In this document: positions 58,565 to 64,000 of the stretch, one piece after another
Position numbering within the stretch: position 1 is the stretch's first letter
Layout of the letters: each line of letters begins with the position of its first letter
NCBI RefSeq assembly: GCF_000255115.2
Contig: NC_018068.1
Location: 1,397,977-1,461,976 of the forward strand
DNA from: Desulfosporosinus acidiphilus SJ4
GTDB taxonomy: Bacteria > Bacillota > Desulfitobacteriia > Desulfitobacteriales > Desulfitobacteriaceae
DNA: 64,000 bases
Reading direction: 5' to 3'
The notes under the pieces: generated by a model
What the model saw: the letters and a program-made list of their open reading frames with translations, nothing else
Told to the model about the DNA's origin: nothing
Databases searched by the model: none
Translations under genes and position numbers: made by a program

Positions 58565-59503
58565 ATGAAACTGAAAAAAACTAAGTTAGTTGGATTTATT
58601 GGAGTAATAGCCGTAACCGTACAGATGTTCCTTCTTCCAACGTCGGCCAAAGCCGCAGATAGCTCACATTATGAAATGAAGGGATGGAAAATGGGTGTAG
58701 TTGGTAACACTGCAAGTATTAATTTCGGTTTCATCGGTAGCGATGGCGCATCATTAGTATCGACACAACCCATTCCCTTATCGATGGTTGCGGGTCATGA
58801 AAACGATCCTTCTTGGACGGGTTATGATTCTGCTGCACCTATTTTAGCTTATATCAAACAATATGGAATTAATAGCAATATAATAGAAAGCATGAATGCT
58901 ACTTGCTATGATCCTTCGATATTCCAATCGCTTGCAGCACAAGGAGTGAATTTAAGTCAACTAGGCGGCCCAAATGCTCCTCCAGGAAGCACTCCTCCAG
59001 CTGATCTTGTGGGTAAGGCGAACTATGGTAGCAATATAGGTAAGGTTCTAGTAGGCGTTGGAGTTCCTGCTCCGGATCTATCGGGTTTTTTGGGAACTGC
59101 AAGTAAAAGCACTAGTACGAGCAAAGCCTCTTCTCCCCTGAAGGTGACGGCGACGACAAATCCAACTCCCACAGCCCCAGCACCTATTCCTTCATCATCT
59201 TCTACAGCTTCAGTTCAGAATGCAACACCAAAACAAGCGACATCGACTCCTAAAGTTACTACTAATCTAAATCCGGTTCCTCAAGCTCAAGAGACAGCTG
59301 CAGCATCAAAGACGGATCCACAAAGAACGGATCCGCCGATTATGGCCCTGCAGGATAAAACTCAGACTAAGATTGAGTCGCCATCAGCCCAAAATAGCCA
59401 ATCAAAGAAAACTCCATGGGCAATGTATGCTGAAATTGGTGGGTCTGGGATTTTAGCGCTAGGATTGATCACCTTTGTAAAGCTTAAATATTTTAAAGCA
59501 TAA
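58565..59503 (+). CDS. Exported protein with Ser/Thr/Pro linker and C-terminal anchor
   Basis: A 312-residue protein with a signal peptide ending AKAADS, a globular part (about 35-180) with WKMGVVGNTASINFGFIG and one Cys, a long Ser/Thr/Pro/Gln-rich linker (about 185-285) and a C-terminal membrane helix followed by KLKYFKA. The layout is that of a surface protein tethered to the membrane. No family recognised. A terminator follows and then another large secreted protein, so the two may act together. Confidence 0.65.
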   Translation: MKLKKTKLVGFIGVIAVTVQMFLLPTSAKAADSSHYEMKGWKMGVVGNTASINFGFIGSDGASLVSTQPIPLSMVAGHENDPSWTGYDSAAPILAYIKQYGINSNIIESMNATCYDPSIFQSLAAQGVNLSQLGGPNAPPGSTPPADLVGKANYGSNIGKVLVGVGVPAPDLSGFLGTASKSTSTSKASSPLKVTATTNPTPTAPAPIPSSSSTASVQNATPKQATSTPKVTTNLNPVPQAQETAAASKTDPQRTDPPIMALQDKTQTKIESPSAQNSQSKKTPWAMYAEIGGSGILALGLITFVKLKYFKA

Positions 59504-59517
59504 AGATTTCCACGGAA

Positions 59518-59550
59518 GAGCCTGGTGCAAAATTGCACCGGGCTCTTTTT
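59518..59550 (+). terminator. Rho-independent terminator
   Basis: GAGCCTGGTGCAA pairs with TTGCACCGGGCTC (one mismatch) and TTTTT follows. Confidence 0.85.
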
Positions 59551-59599
59551 GTGGGAAGAATCCTTTTAAATATTAAAGATAGTTTGAAAGGGGATGGCT

Positions 59600-62020
59600 A
59601 TGGTTAAAAAGCTTGTTAGTTTAATCCTATGTCTAATGTTATTATTCCCAACCGCTACCATGGCCGCGAATAACCTTACGTGGGATACAAACTATTCGCG
59701 GACTAGGGCAACCGAAGACGGAATGAGCCAGCTTTACAACGAAACTCCGATAGCGGTTTCAATCGGAGATGCTTTAGGAACTTGGTTATATAGCTATTCC
59801 ACGCCCATTGCTTACGGAAACACTTTATATCAATATGCTTGGAATACTGATTCGAATATGGGCTATTTAGTTGCAGTCGATATTTCAAAAACAAACCCTC
59901 AAAGTGCTGCGGATTTTCATGTGCTATGGGCAGCCAAATTTAGCGCCACCTCTGGAGAACGCATTGACGGAAGTCCTGGGCCATCAATTTCACCAGATGG
60001 AAACTATATGAGCATTGCTGTAGGGGAATATCTGTACACTTGGCCGATGAATGTTGGTGGATCACCAAATGTACCTGATAGTAGCGGAATGATGAAGAAC
60101 TATTCAAAGTATACGATCACTGGAAACCCATCTCAAGACACTAATCTTATTGCAATGAGTCCGGCAATAACTGAGCAGTCCTATACGTGGCAAGGCACAG
60201 ATATTAATACTTTAGAACCAACAACTTTTAGTGTTCCTGTAACATGTGCCGGTTCGTGGAATGGTGGTTTTACAGTTGCTCCGTTGTATGTTCCGTCAAA
60301 TATTGATCCACTTTCAGTCATTCCAGGTGGTTTTACAACAACGTCTGTTAATCCATCCTGGGCTGGCGAAATTTTCACGTCATCTCCTGCCATTCAAAGT
60401 GATGGCTACGGAGATATTCTCTTTGGTGTTGACGGAGGGTACCCAGTACTCTTCGTATTTCATCCATCCAGCAAGACAGTCGGTTATACAGGTGGAGGAA
60501 ACATTAAATATGGCATTGCCAGCGCGCCGGTTATTGATTCAGACACTGGAAACATCTATGTCCCGGATAAAATGGGAAACATTTATTGTTTCAACAACAA
60601 TGGAAATTACATGGCGCAGAATAATTCACTCTATAACGGGAACCTCATCATATCAAACCTTGCGGTCGATTCTAACTATATTTATGCTGTTAAATCCGGC
60701 TATAGTGAGGTCCATGCGATTGATAAATACACAATGACCGATGAAGGGACCGTATTTTCTGGAGCAACGGGCTTCATCGATCCCAGCGTTGTGATTAATC
60801 CGTCGACGAAGACAAGTATGGTGGCCGTCAATGACGCAAATGGATATGTTCATATATCAGCCTATAATAGCTCCTCTGGCGGGGTATTTATGGGCTCTGG
60901 TGGCTTATCTACCTCAGCGAAGGGGTATGCCCCCCCGCCGTATGTATCGGTGCTCATGGATGCCGGACCCAATCAGCTAATTGCGTCATGGACGAACGAT
61001 GCGGTTGCCGGAGGGGAAAATGGTGCCCTGGAATTTTGGGTACCGCAGGTGAGTCAATTAACAGCTACCGTAAATCCGGAAAAAAATCAGCCGAACGCCA
61101 CAGCAACGCTGAATGTTGATACCACCATTGATAACACTATGAGTGATGTAGTGGCTCAATTGCCTGATGCCAATGGGAATCCAGTCCCCATCACTCAAGC
61201 GACAGAAATGAATTATATTTCTAAATCGCCGGGAGAGAATGGAACAACGATTTATCACTGGCAGCTGCCGTTCCAAGTGGGATCCAATCCGGGAACCTAC
61301 AGTGTTCCTGTCGAGTTGCGTTTTACTTCGCCAGGCTCAACGGCAGCCCCTATTGATTCAAGTGCCTCCTATGATGTCCTGAAACCACCGGGAGGGATCG
61401 TGAGCGATAACGGGGCCACCCTTACCCTCGGCAGCTATGCCTTGCCGGAAAATCGTCTGAAACCGGGAGAATCCTTTAAAGCCTGGCCGAGAAGTCAATT
61501 ATCGATGCAGCACCCATCCGGGACCACCTATTTGGGCGATACGATTCTCGCGGATCTGACCGTAGCAACGCCAAAGTTGCCCGACCCCTTAGATATTCTT
61601 GTGTCAGCATATCTAACGTCTGCCACGGTTACCAGACCGGAAGGGTATGCTCAAGACTCCCAATGGCTCTCTCATACGATTCAAGACCCGATGACGATAA
61701 CGGCTCCCCTTACAGCTACCTTACAATTTGAAGAAACTTGGGGAGGCTGGCAGCCTGGAAAATATCTGGCAGAAACCCCGTCCTGGGCTTACAGAGCTCC
61801 AACGCTTCAAGTCCCGGATGCTCCCGTTAATATTGGGGTGGATTACGTTGTTCATGTCGTTTATCAATATCCGGTCTGGGTCTGTAGCGACAAAGCTTGC
61901 TGGGTTGTCTATCAGACAGCGGAAATGGATGTGCCAGGAACGGCGGTCGTTCCCATTCAGGTTTACGGTACAGATTTTGTAGTGGTACCCGTAATTTCAG
62001 GAAGCAGTTATACTTACTGA
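59600..62020 (+). CDS. Large secreted beta-propeller-like protein
   Basis: An 806-residue protein from ATG 59600 (GAAAGGGG upstream). Signal peptide ends TMAANN. Residues about 50-470 contain PQQ-like beta-propeller blades: DGSPGPSISPDGNYMSIAVG, IFTSSPAIQSDGYGDILFG, SAPVIDSDTGNIYVPDKMGN and LAVDSNYIYAVKSG. The C-terminal half is strand-rich with no recognised enzyme motif and a few Cys (CSDKACWVVY). Secreted propellers often bind ligands or surfaces. It follows the anchored protein and is a likely partner. Confidence 0.7.
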   Translation: MVKKLVSLILCLMLLFPTATMAANNLTWDTNYSRTRATEDGMSQLYNETPIAVSIGDALGTWLYSYSTPIAYGNTLYQYAWNTDSNMGYLVAVDISKTNPQSAADFHVLWAAKFSATSGERIDGSPGPSISPDGNYMSIAVGEYLYTWPMNVGGSPNVPDSSGMMKNYSKYTITGNPSQDTNLIAMSPAITEQSYTWQGTDINTLEPTTFSVPVTCAGSWNGGFTVAPLYVPSNIDPLSVIPGGFTTTSVNPSWAGEIFTSSPAIQSDGYGDILFGVDGGYPVLFVFHPSSKTVGYTGGGNIKYGIASAPVIDSDTGNIYVPDKMGNIYCFNNNGNYMAQNNSLYNGNLIISNLAVDSNYIYAVKSGYSEVHAIDKYTMTDEGTVFSGATGFIDPSVVINPSTKTSMVAVNDANGYVHISAYNSSSGGVFMGSGGLSTSAKGYAPPPYVSVLMDAGPNQLIASWTNDAVAGGENGALEFWVPQVSQLTATVNPEKNQPNATATLNVDTTIDNTMSDVVAQLPDANGNPVPITQATEMNYISKSPGENGTTIYHWQLPFQVGSNPGTYSVPVELRFTSPGSTAAPIDSSASYDVLKPPGGIVSDNGATLTLGSYALPENRLKPGESFKAWPRSQLSMQHPSGTTYLGDTILADLTVATPKLPDPLDILVSAYLTSATVTRPEGYAQDSQWLSHTIQDPMTITAPLTATLQFEETWGGWQPGKYLAETPSWAYRAPTLQVPDAPVNIGVDYVVHVVYQYPVWVCSDKACWVVYQTAEMDVPGTAVVPIQVYGTDFVVVPVISGSSYTY

Positions 62021-62127
62021 TTCCGTGCTTGCCGATAATGTCGGTCCTATTGAAGTAAGGGTAAGAGAACTTGTCTAGAAGCTGAAAAAGTCATTGTCTT
62101 AAAATAATTGCTAAAGAGGGAATAAGG

Positions 62128-62400
62128 ATGGACTACATACGTGAGATTATCCCTGGCCGAGAACAGTTTGAATTAGTTAACCTTGCGCTGCCTTTATGGC
62201 TTGCCAAATATCATTTCTGGCTAATAATCTTGGGTGCTGGAGGATTTACAAGGTACAATGCTTTTGAAGTTTCATTAGGCATAGAAAAGAAAAAAAGCAT
62301 CACTATTGCCAAAGCTATTTCGGCTACAGGTTTTATAGTTTTTACCTTCGGGGTTGTTGGATGGGTAACGTTTCCAGTGTATCAATATTTATTGAGCAAG
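62128..62400 (+). pseudogene. Truncated small membrane protein
   Basis: ATG 62128 after GAGGGAATAAGG encodes about 90 residues with two hydrophobic helices (LPLWLAKYHFWLIILGAGGF; SATGFIVFTFGVVGWVTF). The frame then runs into an IS1182 remnant and continues as nonsense to 62517, so the original 3' end is lost. Confidence 0.55.
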
Positions 62401-62618
62401 ACCTATAGAGGTGGAAAGTGTCTTTGGAGATATCAAAGGCAACTTTGGTGTGCGACGATTTATCCTAAAGGGATTGGAAAAGGTCAAGGGGATTACATTG
62501 TATTGCCCATAACATGAGAAAACTGACTGTCGTCTTAGGATAGACGGTCAGTCAGTTTAGCCTTCCCCATTCGAAACCTATTGAGGGGCTGTGAGAAACT
62601 AAGTTTCAACACAGCCCC
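62398..62618 (+). pseudogene. IS1182-type transposase 3' remnant with end hairpins
   Basis: The frame PIEVESVFGDIKGNFGVRRF then ILKGLEKVK is the transposase C-terminus, with HNMRKL in a shifted frame. Hairpin AACTGACTG...CAGTCAGTT (about 62520-62558) and GGGGCTGTG/CACAGCCCC (62585-62618) follow, like the remnant at 45.6 kb. Confidence 0.65.
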
Positions 62619-62639
62619 GTGTAAAAAGGGGATCATTTA

Positions 62640-62830
62640 TTAGTGGCCCCAAAAAGAACGAATCGTTGCTATACCCCTAGTACTCATACCCCTTGTTGGG
62701 GATACGTTGTGTTGTTTAGCTAGTTTTTCATAAGCGTATATCAAAGGGTCATTTTGGCCTTTTGATTCTTCACTTTTTCTATCTCCACCTCGCTTGTTTT
62801 TTTCACGACTGACAGCAAAACGGGGTATCA
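62640..62830 (-). other. Protein-like minus-strand fragment
   Basis: A frame reading REKNKRGGDRKSEESKGQND then PLIYAYEKLAKQHNVSPTRG and ending GIATIRSFWGH. It has no ATG or RBS, so it is a gene fragment at best. Not identified. Confidence 0.3.
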
Positions 62831-62866
62831 GCAGTTAAATTATTTTGAATAAGCAATGGCAAAAAT

Positions 62867-62905
62867 GAAACCGCCTTTCTCACAACGAGATTGGCGGTTT
62901 CTTAT
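62867..62905 (+). terminator. Hairpin with TTATTATT tail
   Basis: GAAACCGCC pairs with GGCGGTTTC. The rest of 62906-63166 is AT-rich promoter-like sequence with no gene. Confidence 0.65.
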
Positions 62906-63166
62906 TATTTATGCGATGTGTATTCGTGAACCTATAAGGGGATCGAAAGAAAGTGTTTTCTGTGGTGATTTTGAAAATATCTCACATGGAATTAAAAGGT
63001 AAATGTACATTTATATCGAAGATACCATTATGATTATTATTTTAGAAAGAAAGGAGATTTTGTTTAAATTCAAGTATTATTATATTGGGCTGTTAATCAT
63101 TTACCTTGGATTCTAGGTTACCTCGGCGTAAGTGTAAACACTACTAACTGACTCAAGGAGGAAACG

Positions 63167-64000
63167 ATGGCAACTTTAAAGTATGGCTCATTGTATGCAA
63201 TTCAGAATGGGTACGGAAATTGGAATGGTGGTTATCTTGATACTCGCGGTTACAGCAACACTGGAAATATGCTGGCTGTATCCACAGCAATCGTCTGGAA
63301 TCGGGATCAAAACAGCGGCATATGGAAAATTCTCTCTGCATCAGGCAAAAATACTGGTGATCCCGTTTGTGCCGGAGATTCGGTCTATTTGCAAAATCAG
63401 TACCCGGCAAATCCCTCAGTTCTGGGAGGATATCTGGATACGCGTTGCGGTGGCTGTCAGGGTAACTTTCTATGCGTTTCGACAGCTGAAACTGAAAAAA
63501 GAGACGGCCTAAGCGGAACTTGGTTAATCATAACCTCGAATCTGACCGGACAACCGGTGGAAGAAAGCGACGATCTGTGGCTTCAGAATGAATACGGTTA
63601 CGACGGTGGGTTTTTGGACACCCGCTGTCCAGATTCCGACAATCTGCTCTGCGTATCAACCAGTGCCACAAAAGAACGGGATTCCAATAGCACCCACTGG
63701 CGCTTCGTTAATGCTAAAGAGAGCGCAACAATCGACAATGTCAAATCGGTTTTTAGCAACTTGGGCAAACAATCATTCTGCCATACATATCATAAAGAAG
63801 ACTACCTTCCTGGTCTTATTGAGTCGCACTTCAAAGCAGTTGCCGCCTTCGGCCATAAGCTTATCTTCACATACACGAATATCGATATAACAGTGGGTGA
63901 TGGAATATACATGATTGGTGACTACCATCCCTGCGATGAAACAGATAATATCCCTAAAGTCTTTAAAACCGACCATCCCGGATGGGGTCATCCCTGTGGG
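63167..64000 (+). CDS. Protein with three GGYLDTR repeats, cut by window end
   Basis: ATG 63167 after CAAGGAGG opens a frame of 278 codons with no stop before the window ends. Three units of about 50-65 residues share QN-Y...GG(Y/F)LDTR, then L(A/C)VST and RD..S..W: NGGYLDTRGYSNTGNMLAVS, LGGYLDTRCGGCQGNFLCVS and DGGFLDTRCPDSDNLLCVST. This looks like a beta-trefoil or lectin-like module. A different domain starts near residue 185 (KQSFCHTYHKEDYLPG). There is no signal peptide. Confidence 0.65.
   Translation, partial: MATLKYGSLYAIQNGYGNWNGGYLDTRGYSNTGNMLAVSTAIVWNRDQNSGIWKILSASGKNTGDPVCAGDSVYLQNQYPANPSVLGGYLDTRCGGCQGNFLCVSTAETEKRDGLSGTWLIITSNLTGQPVEESDDLWLQNEYGYDGGFLDTRCPDSDNLLCVSTSATKERDSNSTHWRFVNAKESATIDNVKSVFSNLGKQSFCHTYHKEDYLPGLIESHFKAVAAFGHKLIFTYTNIDITVGDGIYMIGDYHPCDETDNIPKVFKTDHPGWGHPCG

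Noticed and set aside
60246-60737. 163-codon alternate-frame ORF inside the propeller gene
   Set aside because: Lies wholly within the 806-aa coding frame, with no RBS or domain.

Overview
The window looks like chromosome from a low-GC, anaerobic, spore-forming Firmicute of the Desulfosporosinus/Desulfitobacterium type (Peptococcaceae). This is inferred from gene content: YtaF and YjcZ-type sporulation proteins, DUF1858 and C_GCAxxG_C_C redox proteins, tandem BFD-type [2Fe-2S] domains, pairs of large serine recombinases, strong Shine-Dalgarno sites and many TTG/GTG starts. No rRNA, tRNA or CRISPR array was seen.

Layout. 0-2 kb: tail of a prophage lysis module (HNH protein, amidase, holin) followed by a 53-aa cysteine-rich protein that recurs at 5.5 kb and, decayed, at 4.3 kb. 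2.5-9.6 kb: a degenerate CheY-like protein, a REC-GGDEF diguanylate cyclase, a membrane protein, an ECF sigma factor, DUF1858, a YgiD-type dioxygenase, DoxX, a double BFD ferredoxin and a broken CDGSH gene. 10-13.9 kb: two tandem large serine recombinases, a YmaF-like His-rich protein and a recombinase remnant. 14-16.3 kb: an FTR1 iron permease plus lipoprotein with a Fur-box-like site. 16.3-25.7 kb: a flavoprotein with a membrane partner, an intact IS1182-family element, a SurA_N-like lipoprotein, and a run of decayed genes (MBL-fold, hydrolase, GNAT, DinB, TfoX) among intact small genes. 25.9-33 kb: a zincin, small YjcZ-type proteins, YtaF, PspA, a Tim44-like gene with an in-frame TAG, an ion channel and a CDF metal exporter.

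33.6-44.3 kb is an integrated element. Its serine integrase abuts a 3' half of an Nramp (mntH) gene. It has a cI/cro-like switch with palindromic operators, an ImmA-like peptidase, a sigma-like regulator, a frameshifted 5'-3' exonuclease, a DnaD-like replication protein and a LexA-box-controlled DNA adenine methylase. No phage structural genes are visible, and the mntH 5' half is not in the window.

44.5-52.4 kb holds the most interesting locus. An NprR/PlcR-like (RRNPP-type) HTH-TPR regulator lies between two copies of a 37-bp promoter element. One copy precedes a divergent operon: a 51-aa secreted peptide that could be a pheromone precursor, a secreted 172-aa protein and a SurA_N-like foldase. 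The other precedes tiny ORFs, a 767-aa radical SAM protein with PqqD/RRE-like C-terminal segments, and a 33-aa ORF with a Cys-containing C-terminus. I propose a peptide-controlled RiPP-like system; this is inference and untested. It is followed by an ArsR-DUF2087 regulator with an MFS exporter and a spermidine-synthase-like methyltransferase.

55.8-64 kb: a tyrosine recombinase preceded by direct repeats, an MNT-HEPN pair whose HEPN toxin is dead, two large exported proteins (one anchored, one beta-propeller-like), IS1182 remnants, and the start of a protein with three GGYLDTR-type repeats cut by the window end.
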